In this document: piece after piece, positions 32,809-41,081 of the stretch
How the letters are laid out: every line of letters starts with the position of its first letter
How positions within the stretch are numbered: position 1 is the stretch's first letter
Assembly: GCA_027483645.1 (NCBI GenBank)
Contig: JAIXUD010000022.1
Location: forward strand, 372,001 to 436,000
Source of the DNA: Sphingobacteriales bacterium
GTDB taxonomy: Bacteria > Bacteroidota > Bacteroidia > Chitinophagales > CAIOSU01
Direction: 5' to 3'
Length of the DNA stretch: 64,000 nt
Position numbers and translations under genes: made by a program
Notes under the pieces: model-generated
Told to the model about the DNA's origin: nothing
What the model saw: the letters and a program-made list of their open reading frames with translations, nothing else
Databases searched by the model: none

Positions 32809-33957
32809 TTATTCTTGTGTCTTGTGTCTTGCGTCTTGTGTCTCTTTCCCAAACTTCCCCTTCACCCAATCTACCAGCCTGCTCGATTTTTTGGATATCC
32901 AGCTCGGTGGCTTCTCTTCTTCGCCTATCAGTATACTTATCGGCTCTAGCCTATCTACCTGGTCGCACAGTATTTTTACAATGCCCATGTAAGGTATGGC
33001 TATTATCATACCGGCTATTCCCCAAATACCTCCGGCTATTACCACCCCTATAATAGCCGCCATTGGGTTTACTGATACTTTGCCGCCCACAATGAGGGGT
33101 TCTAAGAAATAGCTTTCAATAAATTGAGCACCCATAAATAGCCCTATTATGGCTAAAATAGGCCAAGTTTCCTCTTGGGTTACCAGTACCATGGCCATGG
33201 GCAATATACCCCCAATCATGTTGCCAATAAATGGTATAATACTAAGCACGGCAGCTAGCACTCCCAAAAGCACGCCATACTTAACCCCGATAAGGCTAAG
33301 CCCCACCGCATACGCAATAGCCAAAAAGGTAACCAGCATTAGTTTGCCAAACAGGTATTGCGGGGCTACCTTGCTTATTTTGTTGAGGGTTTCCTCTGCT
33401 TTGGGTTGATTTTCTTTGCTGGCAAACTTAATGAACGCTTGCTTTATTTGCGCGTGGAACAATAGAAACAACAGCGTATCAATAAGCGTAAGGAAGAAAT
33501 TGGTCATGGTTTGTGTGGTGGCACTAAATATGCCACCAGCCTGCTCCTTCATGGTCGAAGTCATTTCGTTAATTCCATTGTCAGTAGCATCTTCAACCTG
33601 CTGTCTGGTTACGCCAAATTTGCTTTGTACATATTGGGTAAGGTCGGCAATACGCATCTCGGCATTTTGCTTCAGCTCATCGGCATTTTGCACAAAGCTG
33701 TATATCTGTACCGATACTAGGCTGAAAACCCCGGCAATAAACAACACGATTAACATCAGTGAAAGTATAGCTGCCGGAACCTTAGGTACTCCCCAGCCCA
33801 TCAACTTATCCATAACTGGGGTAAGTAGCATGGCTAAGAGGGCACCTACTACTATGGGTACTAATAAAGTTTGGCCATAAATCAGCCCCAAAAGCACTAT
33901 GGCAATAATGATAAGGGTAAGCGCGGCTGCCGCAAGTTTTTGCAAGGGCTCGGTCAT
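32809..33957 (-). CDS. AI-2E family transporter (PerM-like permease)
   Basis: Polytopic inner-membrane protein of 382 residues. It opens with two TM helices (ALTLIIIAIVLLGLIYGQTLL; PIVVGALLAMLLTPVMDKL), followed by more (PAAILSLMLIVLFIAGVFSL; FFLTLIDTLLFLLFH), and carries the family segment FLGxFIGYLxP-like IPFIGNMIGGILPMAMVL and ESYFLEPLIVGGKVSVNPMAAI. Family members export small molecules or sodium; AI-2 itself is not a safe assumption. The last ~11 residues (KETQDARHKTQE) are encoded by the heptamer array at 32814-32841, so the end of the protein was created or changed by repeat sequence. Confidence 0.9.
   Translation of the reverse strand: MTEPLQKLAAAALTLIIIAIVLLGLIYGQTLLVPIVVGALLAMLLTPVMDKLMGWGVPKVPAAILSLMLIVLFIAGVFSLVSVQIYSFVQNADELKQNAEMRIADLTQYVQSKFGVTRQQVEDATDNGINEMTSTMKEQAGGIFSATTQTMTNFFLTLIDTLLFLLFHAQIKQAFIKFASKENQPKAEETLNKISKVAPQYLFGKLMLVTFLAIAYAVGLSLIGVKYGVLLGVLAAVLSIIPFIGNMIGGILPMAMVLVTQEETWPILAIIGLFMGAQFIESYFLEPLIVGGKVSVNPMAAIIGVVIAGGIWGIAGMIIAIPYMGIVKILCDQVDRLEPISILIGEEEKPPSWISKKSSRLVDWVKGKFGKETQDARHKTQE
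32814..32841. repeat. Heptamer array inside the 3' end of the AI-2E transporter gene
   Basis: Units cttgtgt, cttgtgt, cttgcgt, cttgtgt. It is the inverse of the array at 32718-32752, only 62 bases away, and is read as codons of the minus-strand gene. Confidence 0.88.
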
Positions 33958-34021
33958 AGTGGTTGTGGTTTGTTGGCCAATGCACAGCTATTGTTGTGCC
34001 AAGGGATATATGTATATAAAT

Positions 34022-34065
34022 AGTGCCCGTAGAAGTGCCGTTGGGCAATATCTTCTACAGGCACT
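34022..34065 (-). terminator. Candidate terminator for the coathanger protein gene
   Basis: 14-bp stem with one mismatch (34022-34035 with 34052-34065) downstream of the minus-strand gene ending at 34103. The tail is only weakly T-rich. Confidence 0.5.
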
Positions 34066-34102
34066 AAAACTTAAGCGGGCAATAAAATACCCAGTTGCCA
34101 GA

Positions 34103-34684
34103 TTAATCTACCTTCACAAGCCGTTTCACTTCTAGCGTATTGTCTCGGCTTACTTGCACTAGATATACCCCTGCGGCTATATCGGCATCGGTTATTTGGT
34201 AGCTATAGCTACCGGCGCTTAGTGTTTGTGTAGGCAACACTGCGCTCACGGTTTTGCCAAATACATCCGTTAAGGTAATCGATACCGATTGTTCAACTGC
34301 AACCTGCAAATCGATAGTTACCGAATTGTTAAACGGGTTTGGATAAATCACCAAGCTGCTTTTGGGTGCAAAGCCACTAGTTGTAGATAGCAGGTCATTT
34401 TTATTGGTACAGGGGGCAATATAAGCGTGAAGCTTCCCCCCTCCTCCAACTTCGGTGCCTGGCCCTAGGGTTATCTGGGTGCCAGCCACAAATTGCAGAT
34501 CTGCTGTGCCCGTAATAACCAAAGATGCAGAAGGTGCGGGTGCATTTATGGTTTGATCTGCTTGGTAAACGGTAGATCCACTTGAGATAGAGCCGTCAAC
34601 ATTCACATTGGTGGGTTGGGTACACGTTTGGGCATTTGCTATCCAATGGCAACAGCAAAGCCATAAAATGATTAGATACTTCAT
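34103..34684 (-). CDS. Secreted coathanger-type protein with T9SS type A tail
   Basis: 193 residues. Signal peptide MKYLIILWLCCCHWIANAQ. The middle (YQADQTINAPAPSASLVITG, ADLQFVAGTQITLGPGTEV, GGGKLHAYIAPC) is a single beta-solenoid-like unit of the '3-coathanger stack' type, also present in the metallopeptidase at 35919. The C-terminus is a T9SS type A sorting domain (LVIYPNPFNNSVTIDL, LTDVFGKTVSAVL, AGVYLVQVSRDNTLEVKRLVKV). It seems to be a minimal cargo of one unit plus tail. It lies 36 bases downstream of the tail-fibre-like gene on the same strand and may share its transcript. Confidence 0.85.
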   Translation of the reverse strand: MKYLIILWLCCCHWIANAQTCTQPTNVNVDGSISSGSTVYQADQTINAPAPSASLVITGTADLQFVAGTQITLGPGTEVGGGGKLHAYIAPCTNKNDLLSTTSGFAPKSSLVIYPNPFNNSVTIDLQVAVEQSVSITLTDVFGKTVSAVLPTQTLSAGSYSYQITDADIAAGVYLVQVSRDNTLEVKRLVKVD

Positions 34685-34720
34685 GATTGAGAAATTTTAG
34701 GTGAATAATGTGAAGCGGTG

Positions 34721-35845
34721 TTATTCCTCAATCTGCTTTTTCAGGGCATCAATCTGCTCTTGCTGTTGCAATAGGTAGAGGGTAAGTTCCTCAATCTTCA
34801 TTAACAGCATAGCATTGGTCTTGCCCAGGTCAATACCAGTTTCGCCAATCTCTTGGGCAGAAGGCACATCAGGCAAGTGGCCATTGGTCTCAATAAAGCT
34901 TTTTACTTCTGATAATGGTTTCAGTTGGTAGTCAGCCTCAAACACAAAGTCAGCCCAATTTGATGTAGTTACAATCAATTCTTTAGTAACAATTTTACCG
35001 TCAACTGAAAACTTGTAGTCGGTATGGGTGCCAGATGTAATAGTTTCTGCTCCCACGTTTACCTTTCCGTTGTTGTTCACCCTAAATAGAAAGTCAGAAG
35101 AACTGCTTAGCACTTGAAAGCCAATAGAGGTAACATCCTTGCCCACTATCTTGAAACCATCGGTAAGGTTCAAGCTAGTAGAAACATTATCAGTAAGGTC
35201 TTCAACGCTTAAGGTAATGTCATCATGGGCAAGGTCAATTATCCCAGTTTGGGTTGTAGAATTTGCAAAATCTTCCTTTGTATTGGTTAATTGGTAGGTC
35301 GAGTTATCCATGTTTAAAAATTTCAGATAATCTACATCCGCCGGTGCAGCATCATAAAAAACGTGTTGCAGGTTTAGTACATTTTCAGTACCCCCTTGGC
35401 GCCGGCCAGCGAAATATGCTACGGCACCGTCAATATCGTCAATGATTCCTCCCGCAGCGCCAATTGCATTAGGGCCGATGGAACTTGCGTCAATTACGCC
35501 ACTCAGAACCCTATAATTTATTCCAGAGCCACTGCCCACGTAATAGTTACCTGAGCCAGACATAAATGGAACTGGTGGAGAAATACCTAGCAAGCTATTT
35601 AGCTGCCCAAAATCTCCAGTAGAAGTTTCGGCGAAGTAGTTACCCAAATTAGCACGCATATCACCAGCTACATGTAAAACAAAAGCAGGGGAAGTGGTAC
35701 CAATACCCACAGCGCTGGTGGTGTTAACTAAAAAAGAACTTGGGACTTGCGCCGTACCATCATAACGGTAGGTGTCATTTAAGGTCTGGCCAAACATCTG
35801 CGTGCATACACATAGCAGCACGGCAAAAATAATTGAGTGTCTCAT
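34721..35845 (-). CDS. Secreted tail-fibre/adhesin-like protein
   Basis: 374 residues. Signal peptide MRHSIIFAVLLCVCTQMFGQ. Residues ~40-60 carry VGIGTTSPAFVLHVAGDMRANL, the G-T-x-x-P short repeat of tail-fibre-like proteins. The C-terminal ~90 residues (WADFVFEADYQLKPLSEV, FIETNGHLPDVPSAQE, GIDLGKTNAMLLMKIEELTLYLLQQQEQIDALKKQI) are a well-conserved Bacteroidota module ending in a coiled coil, likely for trimerisation. It has no T9SS tail. Binding target unknown; probably a surface or secreted fibre. A related N-terminal remnant occurs at 38152-38247. Confidence 0.83.
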   Translation of the reverse strand: MRHSIIFAVLLCVCTQMFGQTLNDTYRYDGTAQVPSSFLVNTTSAVGIGTTSPAFVLHVAGDMRANLGNYFAETSTGDFGQLNSLLGISPPVPFMSGSGNYYVGSGSGINYRVLSGVIDASSIGPNAIGAAGGIIDDIDGAVAYFAGRRQGGTENVLNLQHVFYDAAPADVDYLKFLNMDNSTYQLTNTKEDFANSTTQTGIIDLAHDDITLSVEDLTDNVSTSLNLTDGFKIVGKDVTSIGFQVLSSSSDFLFRVNNNGKVNVGAETITSGTHTDYKFSVDGKIVTKELIVTTSNWADFVFEADYQLKPLSEVKSFIETNGHLPDVPSAQEIGETGIDLGKTNAMLLMKIEELTLYLLQQQEQIDALKKQIEE

Positions 35846-35918
35846 TTTGTTTAGGTTTAATGGTTAGAAATATGGTTGAAAATATTTTTTACGATTGTTG
35901 TCGAATCAATATAAGGGG

Positions 35919-38141
35919 TCAATTCACTTTCACTAGGCGCTCTGTATACTTGTGGTTGCCAATTACTATTTCGGCAAAGTATGCCCCGGCAGTAAGGTTG
36001 TTACCAAGCAATTGGTAGGTGTATATACCCTTGTTTAATTGCTGATTTGGAGCTACAATCATCACTTGCTTACCGTACATATCGGTTACTGCAATAGCCA
36101 TGTTGGTTTCGTTCTCGGTTACGGTAATGTCGAAGGTGGTTAGCTCATTAAAAGGGTTCGGGTAAAATGATACCTTTGGCACATCTGCAATTTGTGGTGG
36201 TGAAGTTGGCTCTTGAGAGGTGTTGTTAGTAGTCGCATCTTGATAGGGCGAGTTTTTTTGTGGAGGGCATATATTGGCAATGTGCGCATGGAAAAAGTCT
36301 ACCTCTTTAATCCAAGTACCTGGGCCTAAAACAATTTCTACACCCGATACCAACTCAATTGGAGGTGCATCAACCTCAATCACAAGGCCGGTGGAGCACG
36401 TTTCTACTAAGTTGGTAGCCGCATATACGGTAGGAAAGGTGTTAATATTGAAGGTGCCACATACTGTTTCGGTAGTAGGTGCTGTACCCGATGTAAGTGC
36501 GCCTACTGGCACGCCTACTGCATCCCAAGCATTAATGGTTTCTTCTACTTCAAAAGAGCAGGCGCCAAATAGATCGATTGCAGCAAGTATGGTGGCATCG
36601 CGAGTGTCTATGAAGGTGGAGGTGTTATGCAGATATCTAGTGATGCCTCGGTACATAATGGCGGCAGCATCTTGCATACCTATTGTAGCTACTGTATACG
36701 AATTCGAATAACCATTAGTACCCGAACCGCCATTTGAGAGTAGGTAAAACCAATAGCTTATTACGCCAGCGTTTATGTGCTCGTCCGCATAAGCTGCATC
36801 CCAATAAGGATCATTTATATACGTTTTGGGCTGCAAAGAATTGTGAGGATTCTGTAAATCTCTCGTTCCAGAAAGACCTGTTTCTGCTCCAATAACCCAA
36901 TCGGCATTTGTACTTCCCAATGCATGGAATTCATTGAGTGTGCCGAAAATATCCGCAAAAGCTTCATTGATTGTGATGGCTTCTTGGTTACCTATTAAAC
37001 CTGCTGATGAATATGCTACACCGTGCCCCCACTCATGGCCCACAATATCTAGTGTAACGAAGTATTTAGAGGGGTCAGCAACACTTTGCCCTAAAAACAC
37101 AAATCCGGTAGTGGCGCTTGTGGGGTAAAATCTTGTCCAAGGCCCGCCTGTTACCTGTGCCATGCGAGAGTTTTGATTATTATAGCCATCGCGCCCATGA
37201 GCTGTACTCAGGTAATCGTAAAACTGCATTAAAGCCCAATGTGCTGCCACTGCCTCTGTAGGCACATCATTATCTGTCCAATCATTATCAGTATCTATGT
37301 AACCACCCCACATACCCGACTGAAGGACATTTGCGGTTACTAGTCCATTGGGGTTGTTGCAGTCATCCCAAAGAATGTACTCATTGGTACCAACCATTCG
37401 GGTATTAATAGGCTGTATACCGTTATACAATGTTTCGCCAGAAGTTGGCGAACAGTTGAGGTCATGCTGAGCTACCCTTACAACAGTATTATTTATGGCA
37501 TCAACATAAACTTGTTGTTGCAAATGAGGGTCAATTGCAAAAACCAGCACTTTGTATACCAGCACATAATCGGCTGCAATGCCAATGTTAGCCTCGTCGT
37601 CAAACGTAATTACCAGCTCAGGTACTGGGTAATAAGTAGCAGAGGCATCATCTAAAATGTACTTTAGGTTATCTTCCATGTCTGGGTCATCCCAAGCATA
37701 GGTTGTGGCGTTTACATAGGCTAGGGCAGTTGCAATGGCTGTGCTACCAGTTATGATTGGAGTAGTACTTAGGTTGAGCCCTACCACATATGCGCCAGTT
37801 ACACTTTTGGTTGCTTCGCCATTTGCATGTACTGTTAAATTGGCATATTCCACTGGCACACCATCGTATTCCTGTTGATATTTGTAGTGGGTCAATCCTA
37901 ATTCATCAGTTTCGGTGCTTAGGGTCACCATAGCATCATCCACCCCCAGCAAGAAGGCATCAGCTTCATCCACCAGCACTGTGGTAGGATCAAGGTTAAC
38001 CTCTTCCTTTATAAATACCCAACCCGGTCTGCTAGCAGGTGCTGCTATCTCTAGCATACTGGCATTCCAAAAATCACCGATGCTTTGTGCCTGCATAGCT
38101 ATTTGGGTAAGCAGTAAAAGTGCAATAAATGTATTTTTCAT
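35919..38141 (-). CDS. Secreted thermolysin-like (M4) metallopeptidase with T9SS tail
   Basis: Zinc endopeptidase of 740 residues. Signal peptide MKNTFIALLLLTQIAMQAQ, then an FTP/PepSY-like propeptide (DELGLTHYKYQQEYDGVPVEYANLTVHANG). The catalytic domain has H369-E370-W-G-H373 and the third ligand E393 (NEAFADIFG). After the peptidase domain comes a beta unit of the coathanger type (SGVEIVLGPGTWIKEVDFFHAHI), and the end is a T9SS type A domain (VSFYPNPFNELTTFDI, VTDMYGKQVMIV, AGAYFAEIVIGN). Likely an extracellular protease for nutrient or matrix proteins. It lies 73 bases upstream of the tail-fibre-like gene on the same strand. Confidence 0.93.
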   Translation of the reverse strand: MKNTFIALLLLTQIAMQAQSIGDFWNASMLEIAAPASRPGWVFIKEEVNLDPTTVLVDEADAFLLGVDDAMVTLSTETDELGLTHYKYQQEYDGVPVEYANLTVHANGEATKSVTGAYVVGLNLSTTPIITGSTAIATALAYVNATTYAWDDPDMEDNLKYILDDASATYYPVPELVITFDDEANIGIAADYVLVYKVLVFAIDPHLQQQVYVDAINNTVVRVAQHDLNCSPTSGETLYNGIQPINTRMVGTNEYILWDDCNNPNGLVTANVLQSGMWGGYIDTDNDWTDNDVPTEAVAAHWALMQFYDYLSTAHGRDGYNNQNSRMAQVTGGPWTRFYPTSATTGFVFLGQSVADPSKYFVTLDIVGHEWGHGVAYSSAGLIGNQEAITINEAFADIFGTLNEFHALGSTNADWVIGAETGLSGTRDLQNPHNSLQPKTYINDPYWDAAYADEHINAGVISYWFYLLSNGGSGTNGYSNSYTVATIGMQDAAAIMYRGITRYLHNTSTFIDTRDATILAAIDLFGACSFEVEETINAWDAVGVPVGALTSGTAPTTETVCGTFNINTFPTVYAATNLVETCSTGLVIEVDAPPIELVSGVEIVLGPGTWIKEVDFFHAHIANICPPQKNSPYQDATTNNTSQEPTSPPQIADVPKVSFYPNPFNELTTFDITVTENETNMAIAVTDMYGKQVMIVAPNQQLNKGIYTYQLLGNNLTAGAYFAEIVIGNHKYTERLVKVN

Positions 38142-38151
38142 TTTGTATGAT

Positions 38152-38247
38152 TTATAATGAAGTTTTATTAGTGTACATTCTTTTAAAAAAATTAAACATA
38201 ATGGGACACACCGATAGCAGCACAGCCACGAGCAGTGAATGTCTCAT
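38152..38247 (-). pseudogene. Remnant of the start of a tail-fibre-like gene
   Basis: Reading from an ATG at 38247 gives MRHSLLVAVLLSVCPIMF and then unrelated residues to a TAA at 38152-38154 (31 codons). The first 18 codons resemble the signal peptide of the gene at 34721-35845 (MRHSIIFAVLLCVCTQMF) in protein, and in the cctatcaaaatgagacatt-like DNA around the start. It ends ten bases before the M4 peptidase start, so it is either a duplication scar or a short upstream frame. Confidence 0.55.
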
Positions 38248-38501
38248 TTTGATAGGTTTAAAATATTAAGTTAAAAGGCTTATTTGTTGAATGGAAAACA
38301 CATAACTAGTGAATGGCCCTTTAATAAAATTGAATGTATGATTATTTTTTTAAAAAACAATGCCTTTCTCCAGAAAAATTTACATTTAATTTTGGCATAC
38401 CATTAGCATAACAATAAAATTCCATCCGGCGCTTTTAGGCGCATTTGATCATCAAAACAATGGCATACTAGAACCATTCACCCAGAAACCGATGTTATAA
38501 C

Positions 38502-38509
38502 TATATTTG
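38502..38509 (+). promoter_or_regulatory. TATATTTG -7 box upstream of the M16 operon
   Basis: Exact match to the Bacteroidota -7 consensus TAnnTTTG, about 43 bases before the M16 start; no clear TTG lies at the -33 distance. Confidence 0.5.
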
Positions 38510-38552
38510 CTGTTTGTTGCTCTATTTGGATACTGGATTTTAGCGATATATT

Positions 38553-39794
38553 ATGATAAAATACGAGCGTTTCACGCTGGATAATGGTTTGAGGGTACTG
38601 GTGCACGAGGACGAAACTACCCCGCTCGCTGCGGTAAACCTGTTGTACGATGTTGGCTCAAGGGACGAGGATGCGGAGAAAACAGGCTTTGCCCACTTGT
38701 TTGAGCACCTCATGTTTGAAGGCTCCAAGAATATTGAAGATTTCGATGAGCCACTCCAACGAGCTGGTGGCGAGAGCAATGCCTTTACCAATAACGACAT
38801 TACCAACTATTACGACGTATTACCAGCATCGAACCTAGAGACGGCATTTTGGCTTGAATCGGATAGGATGCTTAGCTTGGATATAAACAAGGAAAGCCTA
38901 GACCTGCAGCGCAAGGTGGTAATTGAGGAATTTAAGGAAAACTACTTAACCCAACCCTTCGGCGATGTGTGGCACCTGGTAAGCGCTTTGGCCTACAAAG
39001 TACACCCATACCAGTGGCCTACCATTGGTAGAAACCTTGAGCATATTGAGGGTTTTAAGCTGAATGATGTAAAGCAATTCTTCAAAAAATATTATGTGCC
39101 CAACAATGCCATACTGGTGGTTGGTGGCAACGTGAAGGTTGACCAGGTAAAGGGCCTGAGCGAAAAATGGTTTGGAGATATACCCAAGGGAAAGCCCATT
39201 AACCGACTGCTGCCAAAAGAGCCCTTGCAAACCGAAAAGCGTGTATTAGAGGTGCATGCCGATGTGCCGGGCGACGCTTTGTACAAGATGTTCCACATGG
39301 GCGACCGTAATAGCGATAACTTTTATGTGGTTGACTTGCTGAGCGATATATTGGCCAGCGGCAATGCCAGCATACTATACCGCCGCTTAGTGAAAGAATT
39401 GCGCCTGTTTACGGAGATTGAAGCATACGTAACCGGCACGAGCGATGATGGGCTGCTGATACTGGAAGGTAAGCTGGTGCCTGGCGCAAACATGAAAAAG
39501 GCTGAGAAAGCTTTGGATGACGAGTTGGATAAGTTTGCGCAATCGCTAATTAATGAGCGCGAACTGCTGAAGGTGAAAAACAAACAGGAGAGCGTGACCG
39601 TTTTTAGTGAAGTGAACTTGTTGCACCGCGCCATGAACCTAGCCTACTACGAGGTGCTAGGCGATGCCAACCTGATAAACACTGAAATGGATAAGTACTT
39701 GGCGATAACTACCGCCGATGTGCTGGAACATTCTCAAAACATTTTTAAGCAGGAGAACAGCTCCGTGATATACTATTATGCCAATAAAAAATAA
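38553..39794 (+). CDS. M16 zinc peptidase, catalytic subunit
   Basis: Pitrilysin-family peptidase of 413 residues. The inverse zinc motif HxxEH is H48-L-F-E51-H52 (TGFAHLFEHLMFEGSKN), followed by AFTNNDITNYYDVLPASNLE, which is typical, and the third ligand in the VVIEEFKENY helix. At this length it is a half-size M16B subunit, expected to pair with the inactive half encoded next. The stop overlaps the next start by 17 bases. Known relatives degrade small peptides or process precursors in the periplasm or cytosol; no signal peptide is seen, so a cytoplasmic place is suggested. Confidence 0.94.
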   Translation: MIKYERFTLDNGLRVLVHEDETTPLAAVNLLYDVGSRDEDAEKTGFAHLFEHLMFEGSKNIEDFDEPLQRAGGESNAFTNNDITNYYDVLPASNLETAFWLESDRMLSLDINKESLDLQRKVVIEEFKENYLTQPFGDVWHLVSALAYKVHPYQWPTIGRNLEHIEGFKLNDVKQFFKKYYVPNNAILVVGGNVKVDQVKGLSEKWFGDIPKGKPINRLLPKEPLQTEKRVLEVHADVPGDALYKMFHMGDRNSDNFYVVDLLSDILASGNASILYRRLVKELRLFTEIEAYVTGTSDDGLLILEGKLVPGANMKKAEKALDDELDKFAQSLINERELLKVKNKQESVTVFSEVNLLHRAMNLAYYEVLGDANLINTEMDKYLAITTADVLEHSQNIFKQENSSVIYYYANKK

Positions 39795-41073
39795 GCTAAA
39801 GCTCGATCGTACTGCTACCCCGCCATTGGCGCGCGTAGAAAAGCTGAATGTACTATTGCCCGAAAAACTGGCCTTGCCCAATGGCATACCCGTGTATGTG
39901 TTTACGGGCATGCAGCAAGATGCGGTAAAGGTGGAGTGGGTATTTAATGCAGGTAAGTGGTATGAGCATGAGCGCCTACAAGCATCAATGACGGCGCGCA
40001 TGATGAAGGAAGGTTGTAAGGACTATCCATCGCATGAGTTTAACGACTTGCTCGATTTTTACGGTGCCACCGTCAAGTCCTCTGCCGGGCCTGATACTTC
40101 TAGTTTTCAGCTTTATAGCCTCAACAAGCACTTGGCGCAGGTGCTACCCATGATAGAGGACGTGATAAAAGAGCCGCTGGTAGACCCACGAGATTTGGAA
40201 ATAGTGGTGCAGGCCAATAGGGAGCAACTGAAGGTAAACCTGATGAAGCCCGACTACTTGGCCGATAAGCTGTATTCAGAGACGCTTTACGGCAGTACCC
40301 ACCCCTATGGCTATGATTTGGAGCTTGCCGATTATGATAATTTGGCCCCTGAAAAGCTGCACAGCTACCATAAGGAATTTTACAATGCCAGCAACTGCAG
40401 CATTGTGGTATCGGGCAATGTGGATAGCAAAGTAATGAAACTAATTGAGCGTGAGTTTGGGGGTGCGGATTGGTTGGGCGATAAACCCCGTGTGCACCTG
40501 CGCAAAGATTTGGATAGCAAAGAACGCGTGTCTCGCAACGAAGTTATGCAAGGCTCCTACCAGAGTGCTCTGCGCATTGGCAAGAAAATGTTTAACAAAG
40601 CAACGCCCGATTACCAAGAGTTTTCGGTAGTCAATACCATTTTGGGCGGCTACTTTGGTTCCAGGCTAATGTCGAACATTCGTGAAGAGAAAGGTTATAC
40701 TTACGGTATATATTCGGGCCTTAGCAGCATGCGCCATGGTGGGCATTTAATAGTATCTACCGAAGTTGGTGTAGATGTAAGGCAAGCAGCCATAGATGAA
40801 ATATATGCTGAAATGTTGCGTTTGCAAGATGAGCCCGTATCTCAAGATGAGCTGGAGCTGGTGCGCAACTATATGCTAGGCCGCTTGCAGAATGGGCTTG
40901 ATGGCCCTTTTAAGGTAGCCAGTATGTACAAAGGCCTGTATACTTATGAGTTGGATATTGACTATATTTACAGCTTGGTTGAAGTGATAAATACCATTAC
41001 GCCAGAGCGAATACAGGAGCTGGCCAACAAGTATCTTGACCCTACCACCATGCATGAGATAACAGTAGGATAA
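39778..41073 (+). CDS. M16 peptidase, non-catalytic partner subunit
   Basis: 431-residue M16B homologue in which the HxxEH motif is missing: the equivalent helix reads SMTARMMKEGCKDYPSHEFNDLLDF. It retains the R/Y pair of the C-terminal domain (NIREEKGYTYGIYSGLSSM), which in M16B enzymes helps bind substrate in the partner's active site. The first ATG at 39778 overlaps the upstream gene by 17 bases, implying coupled translation and a 1:1 heterodimer. The call rests on family knowledge and the operon layout. Confidence 0.92.
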   Translation: MPIKNKLKLDRTATPPLARVEKLNVLLPEKLALPNGIPVYVFTGMQQDAVKVEWVFNAGKWYEHERLQASMTARMMKEGCKDYPSHEFNDLLDFYGATVKSSAGPDTSSFQLYSLNKHLAQVLPMIEDVIKEPLVDPRDLEIVVQANREQLKVNLMKPDYLADKLYSETLYGSTHPYGYDLELADYDNLAPEKLHSYHKEFYNASNCSIVVSGNVDSKVMKLIEREFGGADWLGDKPRVHLRKDLDSKERVSRNEVMQGSYQSALRIGKKMFNKATPDYQEFSVVNTILGGYFGSRLMSNIREEKGYTYGIYSGLSSMRHGGHLIVSTEVGVDVRQAAIDEIYAEMLRLQDEPVSQDELELVRNYMLGRLQNGLDGPFKVASMYKGLYTYELDIDYIYSLVEVINTITPERIQELANKYLDPTTMHEITVG

Positions 41074-41081
41074 CACAAATA

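Larger units (their letters stand above)
38142..38552. other. Divergent intergenic region between the M4 and M16 peptidase genes
   Basis: A/T-rich gap of 411 bases. It holds the remnant of a duplicated signal-peptide start (38152-38247, minus strand) and, toward the M16 gene, a TATATTTG promoter box at 38502-38509. Nothing else is recognised. Confidence 0.6.
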
